Shown here piece after piece: positions 47,492 to 57,737 of a stretch of DNA of 64,000 nucleotides (the stretch's first letter is position 1; every line of letters starts with the position of its first letter). This DNA is from Siphonodentalium dalli (lineage: Eukaryota; Mollusca; Scaphopoda; Gadilida; Siphonodentaliidae), in NCBI GenBank assembly GCA_032622095.1, contig CP136069.1, positions 15,982,450 to 16,046,449 on the forward strand. The letters are read 5' to 3'. The translations under genes were made by a program, and so were the position numbers. Under the pieces are notes generated by a model. It searched no databases. It was not told where the DNA came from and saw only the letters and a list, made by a program, of their open reading frames with translations.

Positions 47492-47916
47492 CATTCTATA
47501 GTAGGATGCCTTCACACATTCTATAGTAGGATGCCTTCACACATTCTATAGTAGGATGCCTTCACACATTCTATAGTAGGATGCCTTCACACATTCTATA
47601 GTAGGATGCCTTCACACATTCTATAGTAGGATGCCTTCACACATTCTATAGTAGGATGCCTTCACACATTCTATAGTAGGATGCCTTCACACATTCTATA
47701 GTAGGATGCCTTCACACATTCTATAGTAGGATGCCTTCACACATTCTATAGTAGGATGCCTTCACACATTCTATAGTAGGATGCCTTCACACATTCTATA
47801 GTAGGATGCCTTCACACATTCTATAGTAGGATGCCTTCACACATTCTATAGTAGGATGCATTCACACATTCTATAGTAGGATGCCTTCACACATTCTATA
47901 GTAGGATGCCTTCACA
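47492..47916. repeat. 25-bp satellite array, 17 units
   Basis: The unit is cattctatagtaggatgcc plus ttcaca. Seventeen units are virtually identical; one (about 47,842-47,866) has gcattcac instead of ccttcac. There are no spacers. Confidence 0.95.
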
Positions 47917-49582
47917 CATTTGGTCATATGAAATTGTGTAGTGGCAGAATAGGAACATCGACACGAGTTATATATAAAATGCATCTCTACCAAAGCTAAC
48001 GACACGGGAATCAAAATGTATGTGTTTCCACATTTAACGGTACTGGTAAGATTTGCATTAGCTATGCCTGCATGATTGATTCTTGTGAGATAATTACAGG
48101 GACATTTCGGTAGCATCACTACATGTGTGTGTTGTGGGACTACAGAATATTTAGTCAACCTCTACCAGAGCGCACCAGTCATACTTCCTGCTGGGTACTA
48201 GTCTGTGGTTTCTATATTTAGCGCGGGTTTTTCCAAACCAAATGGCGAAAACCGATCGCCCCAAAGTAAAATGTTCTATGTGCTGTGAGAACAATTCCCG
48301 CACTAAAAACTTATTGACAGAATGGAGAATCAGAGCGTTACTTTTGTTGACAATTTTCGCACACTCATGGTCAAAATGGCAGCAAATTAGAACTCTTGTA
48401 TTTAAATTGCCATGAATGTTGTCGTCCCTGTCCGTTTAGACGTTTGTGTTCATAAAATAATTGAAGAACCAAATCACACCGTTTCACAATGTAGATATTT
48501 GCTTCTAGTGTGACTTTCCAAACTTAAGGTACGAAATTACACAGATATAAATCGATAGTTTGTGTTTTTAACAAGGGCAGCATGTTGTTCTGTTCGTTTA
48601 GTATATATCTTAATATCGCGGAAGTCCGCCAAATGTGGGTAAAATGTCGCCGGTAGCAGTGGTCTTACCGAGTTATCAAGGGAGGTAAACCCTGCATGGA
48701 GTTTGGTCTTTAGTTAGCTGCGTGACAGATACATGTTATAAGAATTTCTGCGCTCGCTTTCGGCCAGGCACACCCTGAATTCCACTATTATAGTGGTATA
48801 TGACCATTACCGTTTTGTGAATGTGATAAAAGAGGGATAATCCAAAATCATATTTCACACAAATTATTGAAAATCAGTGTCGTACTAATTCAGTATTATA
48901 CATATATTTTGTCCAGGAGAATGATTAATCATGACAGTACACGATAAGCAACTCAATTAGCATTCAATTAGTTTAAATGTTGTTAATGAAGGAGCGATTG
49001 AGTTATCCTGTTGTTTTTATTTAGAAAGGAATATATTAGCAATATTATTGAATAACAAAGCTGGCGCAAGAGATTGCACAACGAATGTTATCGGAAGACT
49101 GTTCCTTCGCTGCGATATTGTTAAAGACATATTATCTACTTGTTCTGGTGCGTAAAACTGATCAGTTAGTATCCAGGCGATATGCCAACTGGAGGAATGT
49201 AGCATTCTACTAACATTGCGGAAAATGTGAAGCAAATCGACCGTACCACTCCACGGAAAACATCGTCAGAACAACGCTCAATTGTAAATATTTACTACTC
49301 AATTCAGGACGCATCTATTGGCAATAAACTAACGAAAACGATTTCGCCACCGAGAGTCACTGTATTTAATTAGTATATAAGAATTATGGTGTGTGTTGTC
49401 AATTTGCATATAATATTTGTAAATATTACTGCTTTGAACAAGACTATTCTCCATTTATATCTGATCACCCTATCTGAGTGTTTCACATCACTTTAAGAGT
49501 GAAATTTGGCTGTGCACTGGTGTGCGCCGTCTTCTATTCCCGACGCAAATACAGGAAACATGAATATGTTATATTAAAATAT

Positions 49583-50250
49583 CACTATAATAGTGGAATT
49601 CAGGATGTGCCTGACCTGGTCATATACCACTGTAATAGTGGAATTCAGGATGTGCCTGACCTGATCATATACTACTATAATAGTGGAATTCAGGATGTGC
49701 CTGACCTGATCATATACTACTATAATAGTGGAATTCAGGATGTGCCTGACCTGATCATATACTACTATAATAGTGGAATTCAGGATGTGCCTGACCTGAT
49801 CATATACTACTATAATAGTGGAATTCAGGATGTGCCTGACCTGATCATATACTACTATAATAGTGGAATTCAGGATGTGCCTGACCTGATCATATACTAC
49901 TATAATAGTGGAATTCAGGATGTGCCTGACCTGATCATATACTACTATAATAGTGGAATTCAGGATGTGCCTGACCTGATCATATACTACTATAATAGTG
50001 GAATTCAGGATGTGCCTGACCTGATCATATACTACTATAATAGTGGAATTCAGGATGTGCCTGACCTGATCATATACTACTATAATAGTGGAATTCAGGA
50101 TGTGCCTGACCTGATCATATACTACTATAATAGTGGAATTCAGGATGTGCCTGACCTGATCATATACTACTATAATAGTGGAATTCAGGATGTGCCTGAC
50201 CTGATCATATACTACTATAATAGTGGAATTCAGGATGTGCCTGACCTTAT
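49583..50250. repeat. 45-bp satellite array, about 15 units
   Basis: The unit contains ctataatagtggaattcagg then atgtgcctgacctgatcata. The first two units differ slightly; the rest are almost identical. Both strands are open (15 codons per unit; + strand NSGIQDVPDLIIYYY), which follows from a 45-bp unit without stops. A single inverted unit sits at about 48,768-48,808. Confidence 0.93.
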
Positions 50251-50690
50251 TGTAGCTTACTGTATCGACAATTGGCGAATGCAGCATAATAGGGCTCTAC
50301 TCACTGAAGAAAAAGAGTTAGTCAATATGACTAACATAGGTTTGTCAATTGTTTATCCACATGATGACTAACTTAGCTCAGTCATGACTAAGGCATATAC
50401 AATTAGTCAAAATTACTAGGGTGCTGTTAGTCATAATGACTAAGATATGGTCACTTAGAGCGACTAATTAGGCAATTAAACTACGTTTGTGTTAGTCAAA
50501 ATGCCAGGATTGACTCATAATGACTAACTTTTCTGAATCACTGTTATTTGGTGGAAAACGTGTGCACATAATTTCAATACTCAAACAGATATTATATTAT
50601 TCAGAATGAGAGACCGAATTGAAAGCACGACAACCTTTCAATCGATTCTCTAAAACACAGATTTCTATACTGGTTTGTTGAGAGGTACAC

Positions 50691-50901
50691 TAATGCCCTA
50701 AATAATCGACTCCTTAACAACAGCAGAATTATGGGTACTTTTTTCAGGATTTAGTCGGAAATATGGCTTGTTGCCATTCATTGGAAAGCTCTAATTACTG
50801 AGCGCTTTCTGATGAATGGCAACAAGCCATATTTCCGACAAAATCCTGAAAAATTACCCATAATTCTGCTGTGGTTAAGGAGTCCATTATTTAGGGCATT
50901 A
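50691..50901. mobile_element. Foldback MITE, 211 bp
   Basis: The arms of about 95 bp begin TAATGCCCTAAATAATCGAC and end with the mirror GGGCATTA. Half copies are at 45,228-45,305 and 46,733-46,795. Confidence 0.8.
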
Positions 50902-52188
50902 CTGTATAACAATAATTTGTGGTATAGGTCTGTTTAACTAGTTCATTTTTTTTCAGAAATGCCTGTGGTGTCGTGGAATACTAACATTTTATCCAAATAG
51001 TGTAGCCTTTGATGTGGGAGTGAATTTTTAATATATAGAAACGATGCAATGGAAATTGAATACTTGGCAATGAATATTAAGCATAATTTAAGGCAGTGGT
51101 GAATTAGAGTTATCTGTGCTGTGGCATAATATGAACGCTGCAATGTGCATACAGTGAAAGTGCACAACCGTGGACGGCTGAGTGGGTACGATTACGATCT
51201 CTGAAGCCACCCTTTATCATTCCATCTAGCAATAATATATATATATATATATGTAATACAGTGTTGCTACTGTACATGTATTATACTGCGCATGTATCCC
51301 ATCTGTTTATTCTTGCGAAATGCAGCACAATATAGATTTCAATATATCAAGGGACACGCCCTCATTCTTGAAATTATAAGAAAAATATGAATGCAAGAAA
51401 GAATGGCGCCTACATTAGCCGAAAAATATTGTATTCACTGTTCGTGATAATAATGAGCAGGCGATCTATTATCGCTGCATGCATGAACAATGGAAAGAGG
51501 TCACGCTATCATAGAGCGTGTGTCATTTCTAGCCAAATCGCCTTGTCCGTTGGGTCAGCTCCAATTTTTTTTTAAACATTTTAGTAATGTTATGGATTGA
51601 CGGTTCAATAACGTAAGGAGAGGCGTATGTTGAAACTATATCTGAGAAACAGATATTCTTATAACGCATGTATTCATGCATATTATAGAAAATTGACGTT
51701 GAATTTTGTTCAATAATTATTAATAAAAGTTAATTGCAACTTTGAAATGTGTGTATAGCACCTTATTTATGAAGTAATAGTTTTATAGTCATTTTTATAA
51801 TGTGTCATTCGATCACGATCATAGTGTATATATTTGAACATGTTATATATGTTAATTTATATTTATATATTATATAGTATGTGTACAGGTTTCTGTTGCA
51901 CAATTGATCAATTAGAATGAATTTCCGAACATTCGAGCTGCATTAGAGACGTTGGTTTCGGAAAACAGGTTTCCATCGTTTTTCCCAAGAGGTTTTTCGT
52001 TGGTTTTTCCTGACCGCCAACGCAGACATAGTAGGATGTAATTAACCTGTATGTGAAGACGTGCCCGTCCCTTAACATGTAATCATGTATACCAATAAAC
52101 GACGATGTCGACCCCTAGTGGACTCCGGCGCGGCTTGATGGCAATGATAGTGTTATCATTATTAGAGAATTGAGAATACTTTGTTTAA

Positions 52189-52578
52189 CCCTTTACCCAA
52201 CAAACCGGCCAAAACCGGCCAAATAAAGCTTCAACAGCCTAAAATATCTTCGGACTGTCTCAATAGAACCATACAAATATGGATATCATTGGAACCGGCT
52301 CCTTGACCACATTGTGATAGTTACAGTTATGCCCTGTGCCAATGCATTCTCTTATATATGCGAGTCGACCATAGGTCGCCTCGCATATATAAGAGAATGC
52401 ATTGGCCTAAACAAATCTTTTTTTAACACTTTTTACCATTTTTTCTTACATTCTTTAACAATTTTATAATTTTAATGTGTTAAGCCAATGCATTCTCTTA
52501 TATATGCGAGGCGACCTATGGTCGACTCGCATATATAAGAGAATGCATTGGCACAGGGCCCTTCTGTTGGGTAAAGGG
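52189..52578. mobile_element. piggyBac-like MITE (copy 2, inverted) carrying a twin-hairpin element
   Basis: It is flanked by TTAA at 52,185-52,188 and 52,579-52,582, with TIR CCCTTTACCCAACA and its mirror intact at both ends. It is the reverse complement of 34,159-34,550 with few differences. The inner twin-hairpin element is at 52,332-52,558. Confidence 0.85.
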
Positions 52579-53479
52579 TTAAACATAGGTGCAACTGCCT
52601 CTCGTCAAGCATTGTAATGTGAAAAAGTGTGTGACTCATTTTATAAAGACATATTATGTTCGGTGCGTGAAACTGATAAGTTTGTATGAGGCGCTATGCC
52701 AACTGGAGGAATATAGCATTCCATTAACTGCGCCGAAAATATCAAGCAAATTGACCATACCACTTCATAGAAAACATCGTGAGAACTACGCTCAATTGTA
52801 AATATTTACTTCTCGATTCGGGACGCATCTATCGGCGATAAACTAACGAAAACGATTTCGCCATCGAAAGTCACTTTATTTAAGTCATATATAAGATTGA
52901 CTATGTGTGCAGTTAATTTGGATATAATATTTGTAAAAATTACTATTTTGAGCAAGATTATTCACCATTTCTCTTTGATCACCCTACCGGAGTGTTTCAC
53001 ATTTGACATGCTTTATGGTTGCGAAAAATACATTATTCCAAATTCCAGTTAGATTTAACAGATGTAGTGCAGATACACGTATGTCTTGAAAATACTCGTC
53101 AAATCGATAGGAATTGTTGTCCAAAGACAATAAGAAAGAGTGAAGAGCGTATAACCAAATAAACTCTTTTTGTAAGCCAGTCTACTTGTTTTTAAATATC
53201 GTTGTGTGTAATAATTGAAAAGATGAAAAGATTATATGGCTTAGTTTTCATGAATCTCATCAAAACCATTCATTACTCGTTGTTTACAAACGAAAAATTA
53301 AAGTGTAGTCCACTGTTTAGAGAAAATGTCGTTATCGCCCACCCCCCCCCCCCCCCCCCCCACGAAATGCCCATTTCATCGTAACAATGACTCTATATTA
53401 ATATACTCAGTCTCTAGTGAACTTAACTAATATAATCGGGTCACTAACGTGGTAAAAATAACGCATGTGCAATACTAAA

Positions 53480-53533
53480 CAGATATGGTATCGTCGCAAT
53501 CCTCGTCGAAGATTTCATTAGGTTCTCCCACAT
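53480..53533 (-). pseudogene. Dead duplicate of the 3' end of the Gly/Gln-rich exon
   Basis: This copy matches the last about 18 codons of the 54.05-54.57 kb exon and still reads open (GEPNEIFDEDCDDTIS). The base after the exon end is T instead of G, so the donor reads TTTAGT rather than GTTAGT and cannot splice. The flanking intron (roughly 53,313-53,533) is also a copy of 53,889-54,106, so a short segment was tandemly duplicated. A foldback element now sits between the copies. Confidence 0.6.
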
Positions 53534-53570
53534 CTCTTCATGACGGGAGATTCCTGATTGTTTGCGAAAA

Positions 53571-53885
53571 CCCTGTGCCAATGCATTCTCTTATATATGC
53601 GAGTCGACCACATGTCGCCTCGCATATATAAGAGACTGCATTAGCCTAACAAATTTAATAATATTTTTATAATTGTTAAAAAATATAATAAAAAATGAAA
53701 AAAATGCTAAATAATTGTAACAAATGATAAAGACTAAGAATTTTTTTTTTATAGAAAATGCTAAAATTGTTAAAGAATGTAATAAAAAAATAATAAAATT
53801 GTTAAAGAATATAAGAATTTTTTTTATAGATTGTAAGAAAAAATTATAACTTTTATTTTAAATTGTCAAAGAATGTAAGAAAAAG
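53571..53885. mobile_element. Twin-hairpin MITE, left end only
   Basis: The terminal CCCTGTGCC and hairpin are followed by AT-rich repeats of attgttaaagaatgtaaga. The right hairpin is absent. It separates the two copies of the duplicated exon end. Confidence 0.65.
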
Positions 53886-54044
53886 TGTTGTTGAGAGAAA
53901 ATGTCATTATCGGCCCGCCACGACGGGATTTTATCGTAACAATCACACTATCGTAATATACTCTGGTGAACACCATATAAGGTCACTGGTGAACACCATA
54001 TAAGGTCACTGAAGTGGTAAGAATAACACATGTGCAATACTAAC

Positions 54045-54566
54045 CAGATATGGTATCGTTGCAATCCTCATCAAAGTCGTCAATAGGTTCATTAGGCTCT
54101 CCCACGGTTCCCCCTGTATTACCAGCTTCCTTCGATGAACCTTCATCACTGTTATATCCACCGCCACCACCCTGTCCACCTCCTCCACCCTGTCCACTTT
54201 CGCCACCCGTTCCTCCATTGTCGCTCTGACCACCCTTGCTATTTCCTTGTCCACCTTGCCCACCTTTGCTACCTTGCCCACTTTGGCCACCCTGACTACC
54301 TTTACCGGGTTGTTTTCCGCCACCATAAGCGGGTGAGTTTCCACGCTCGTCACCACCTCCACTGTGGTTATCATCTGTTCGCTCAGAACTGTCATCTTCT
54401 TGACTTCTAGTCTTGTTGCTTCCTGAATGACCTCCTAAAGACGTGTCATCATTCACCGAGGTCTGTCTACCGTTAGGATCAGAATGACTTGGGGCCAATA
54501 TTTTCGCTAGCTTCGATAGATGTTGCGAGTTCTTTTTATTCGAATTAGACGAACCGAAACGATTTC
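54045..54566 (-). CDS. Exon: Gly/Gln/Ser-rich, hydrophilic segment (174 codons)
   Basis: The minus-strand acceptor ends in cttgcag and the donor is gttagt; the exon is 522 nt, phase 1-1. The first third is polar and basic (NSNKKNSQHLSKLAK), then acidic/Ser-rich with a possible N-glycosylation site (NKT). The middle is a Gly-Gln-Ser-Lys repeat (SQGGQSGQGSKGGQGGQG), and the end is acidic around one cysteine (DDFDEDCNDTIS). It is the most 5' exon I can support. An upstream ATG lies in the acceptor tract (codons read MSIYLAG), but with no signal peptide I prefer an internal exon. Its 3' end is duplicated as a dead copy at 53.5 kb. Gly/Gln-rich low complexity resembles matrix or silk-like proteins, but no homology is claimed. 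Confidence 0.75.
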
Positions 54567-57239
54567 CTGCAAGATAAATTGACATGGCGGTTAGCATACA
54601 GAATATTACCTTGTTATTTCTAGCTCAAGCTGTAAATTGTTCAGTGCAAGCTTGGCTTTTACTTAAAATATTAAGTGGTTATAATTTAATGTTTAATTCC
54701 AAAATGATTGAAGCCACATGGCGGTTTGCGCTCCAAAATAAAAAAAATATTATTCACTTTTGAATTTTTCCCGCTATCGAAATAGGTCGATAAATATCTA
54801 CGAGCATCCTGTAACTCAAAAAGACGCATTGAAGTAATGAAAAATACAACCACGAACACGTTGTTTGGGTCCCAAACAAAAAACATCCATTTACACGACA
54901 TGGTACAGAAAAAGCGTCCCGTGTTAGTCTATTCCTGATATGGTAGCAATAAAGAGCGTTTGTCTGACTTGGGCCAAAAATTTAAAACGGCTGGAAATGT
55001 CTGATTTTGGCAAGTGTTTTTTCCAAGCATATGACGCCGGCTGGTCAATATTTCGTGTATTTATCGACCTAATGCACCAGTCCCTCCAAATTACGTAAAC
55101 AAAATTTAGAGGTCCGAATGTGCCATGTCCGTTTAAACTATGATATAAAAAGATCTAACAATTTTAATGCGTATCTCTGATGCATAACAAAATCAAATTG
55201 TTGTACCCCACGTGTAGGGTCTTCATTTAAGGACTATGTAATCTCGATTTTCAAATGTGTCAACAGTGACTGAAAAGAGGCAGCCTAGTCAGAGGGCCAT
55301 GGTCATATTGTTGTAATGAAATAACTTCCAGTGGACTTTCATGCTTTCCTAGTCACCTAATCCAATCATATGGGTGGTTGGTTGCTTTGCCAGACAGACT
55401 AATCTAATCAAGGTAATCCCTATATTGTGATGTGCCTGCCACCCGGGGCCTATACTATAGAATACATTTGTTTGTAATAGCAGGCTTATTTGAGCCGTAC
55501 AGAAGGTGTCGAGTACTATAGACCACTATAATCTAACAGCGAACGCGATTTCTTGTAAATCACAAAAAGACGGCAAATCGAGTTAAACGCACATCAAAAC
55601 ATTTGATTTTGTCAAGGGAAATTACTCTAATGATATATGCGAATGATATGGCAATGCCTATTTGTGTCAGTTGTTGTGTGATTTAGTTGATGAATAAAGT
55701 TTCCGATACTTGGGTTATTTTGACCACAATTGCGCACGGTGAAAAGTAATTCCTTCGGTATCATGTGGAATACTTACCATTTTCAGATGTTTTATGTTAC
55801 AAATGGCCACATCAACTTTATATAGCAATATAACCAAGGGTGGAACCTGATTTGTCTAGATAGCGTTTGGCAGGGAGAGCGGCTGAAATATTAGAAGTTG
55901 GAACATCTAGACCTTAATAGTTGAAAAGTTTGAGGTACCATGCAGCTGGAAAAATTCAACCCACGCATGATGGGGGTGCGATGGCTGTTCTTGGACTTGG
56001 TATTTTCGACCTGTGTCAAGGATGAGTGTTCGTTTGGAAATTCCAATGTGGACCAACACTCCCTCGTCCAGGGTCTCCGGGGACATCCAACCTCGATTTT
56101 AAAACATATATATAGTAACATCTACTATAAATTATACCTAATTATCGGTTGGATTTAGGTAAACATATGACATTTGCATGGTTTATAACCAACACGCACT
56201 ACTACATTGGTAAGTTAAGGATCAGGGGACCCCGATTTTTTCTAAGAATTCACTCATGGAACATTCTGTGCGGTACTATTGGCCAAATTAAATTGTTGAG
56301 ACAGCAAGGTGAACGCAAACTTCTTGAGCACACAAATGCCATGCGGTTCAAATATGTTACATAATGTCATGGTAAATATTTGTAGTCTACTGATTCTTAA
56401 CGCAACTTAGCCTGAAATTATCAGTCACTGTTTCAACACGAAATGCCACCACCCCGATTCATGGCGTATCCGTGTACCTTCGCACAAAGATCGTTTATAT
56501 ATACGTTTTGAGCCCAAGCCCGAAAATTTACTGTAACTCTTTAATTCCATTCATAATTAAAATCTTGGCCACTGACATGGCTATCGCCTTTCAACTCCAT
56601 TGAGCGTAAACTATCTCAATGGGTTAACAATTGAGATTCGGTGACCGCAGTACAAAGAACATGTACCCAGCTAATCGCACTCACCATTATCCGCACGGAA
56701 AATCGTCATGACAACGGCGTAAAAAATCAAATATGTAGCCTATTCAGTTGTAATCTAATAGTGAATTTTTACAAAAATGGTATTATTGCTGTACTCTAGA
56801 ACCCGCTTAGCCAGTACTTTATCATTCCATATTGCGATTTGTTTTACTTATTACAAAGCTGTAGTGGTTTGCCGCATATGGTTGACGAGTTTATCAGCCA
56901 TTGAAATCACTGTTAGATTAGTCGCAAGTGTGCGGATTTCCTCCACCACTAAAACTGGCAATGTCGTGATATGGCCTTAGTGGCTAAAGCGACAATAAAC
57001 CCCAATCAATCAATCAATCAAACAAAGCTGTAGCGTTCGAGTACTATGAAAACATGCAAAGATGAAACTTTCAGGCCCACTTTTTCTTCACCAAATTCAA
57101 AGATTTTCCGGTCAAGTGAATCCCGGTATATAGATGGTTCGCCAAAAAAGATCATATAAGTCATTAGATGTCAATTTATTTGGCATATAAAGAGTTTTGG
57201 GCATATGTTTAGTTTCAATCTACAATGAAAGAAATACAT
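54567..57239. other. Region 5' of the first exon seen
   Basis: It contains an ACATGGC-family MITE (about 54,709-55,127) and a SINE-like tail (56.9-57.0 kb). A minus-strand GTAAGT donor-like site lies at 55,777, but it has no coding frame of the right phase. No signal-peptide exon is found; 55,200-56,850 shows nothing else I can support. Confidence 0.5.
56880..57013 (+). mobile_element. SINE-like 3' end with (CAAT)n tail
   Basis: Sequence gcggatttcctccaccac ... cttagtggctaaagcgac is followed by ccaatcaatcaatcaatc. A conserved core plus an AATC tail is typical of metazoan tRNA-derived SINEs, but the tRNA-like head was not identified. Confidence 0.5.
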
Positions 57240-57737
57240 TGATAGAAATACAGTTATGCATGAATTGCTTTATTCTCTGATCCAATTAAATAACATGAAT
57301 GGATATTGAGAAAACGAAATTATATACATAAGATGGACAGAATAACGAAAAGTATTTATATACAAAATATACAGTGACCTCCCAGACGTCTTCATCGTCA
57401 CCTCTATCTTCATCTTCATCAACATCATCATCATTATCATCGTCGTACTCGTCGTCGTTGTCGACTTCGTTGTTGTTGTCATCATCGTCATCACCATCGT
57501 CGTCATTATCATTGGAACATCATCGACATAATCATCATTAGCGTTCCATCATCATCGTCATCATCATAAGCTTCATCACCATCATCATCGACGTCGTCGT
57601 CGCCCTACTTGTTAACACTTATCATGTGGTCGCCATCATAATCGCTTCATCGTCATCATCATCATCATCATCACCACCATTCACAACAACAACAACAACA
57701 ACAACAACTAAAACAACAACAACCACAACTATGTACT
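57240..57737. repeat. Trinucleotide-rich 3' region of the right-hand LINE
   Basis: Long imperfect runs of (ATC)n/(GTC)n and (CAA)n lie at about 57,385-57,730. They sit directly 3' of the LINE coding region on the minus strand, so they are probably its 3' untranslated region. Confidence 0.7.

Larger units (their letters stand above)
47260..54044. other. Large intron with satellites and MITEs
   Basis: It contains the 25-bp and 45-bp arrays, AAGACATATTATGG repeats (49,122-49,494; 52,643-53,002), a foldback (50,691-50,901), the second piggyBac-like MITE, a single hairpin element (53,571-53,885) and the dead exon copy. Stretches 47,920-48,760 and 50,910-52,180 show nothing I can name. Confidence 0.55.
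2912..54566 (-). other. Multi-exon gene for a glycine-rich, EGF-repeat extracellular protein (15 exons seen; both ends missing)
   Basis: Fifteen minus-strand exons are each flanked by AG and GT splice sites. All have phase-1 introns on both sides, and their lengths (90 to 2,352 nt) are all multiples of three. Joined they encode about 1,459 residues: Gly/Gln/Ser-rich, Lys/Asp-rich, a very long Gly-rich segment, an unknown six-Cys module, then eleven EGF-like modules. EGF chains encoded by single phase-1 exons are typical of shuffled extracellular genes, so a secreted or cell-surface matrix protein is inferred. No signal peptide, transmembrane segment or stop codon was found, so the 5' end lies right of 54.6 kb and the 3' end left of 2.9 kb. 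Splitting into two genes (Gly-rich and EGF) cannot be excluded, but phase, strand and order fit one gene. I do not assign it to a named family. Confidence 0.72.

Noticed and set aside
47492-47916. CRISPR-like array
   Set aside because: Units are contiguous with no spacers, in eukaryotic intronic DNA; it is a satellite.
49478-50371. 297-codon + frame of 15-residue repeats
   Set aside because: It is explained by a 45-bp satellite without stops; both strands are open and no splice or homology support exists.
54567-54597. ATG upstream of the Gly/Gln exon as the gene start
   Set aside because: It lies in the acceptor tract, gives no signal peptide, and the acceptor gives the same phase as all other exons.
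55750-55830. First exon and TATA box (minus tatataaag and GTAAGT donor at 55,777)
   Set aside because: The distance from TATA to donor leaves almost no exon. The phase-1 frame has a stop and no ATG, so it cannot supply the signal peptide.
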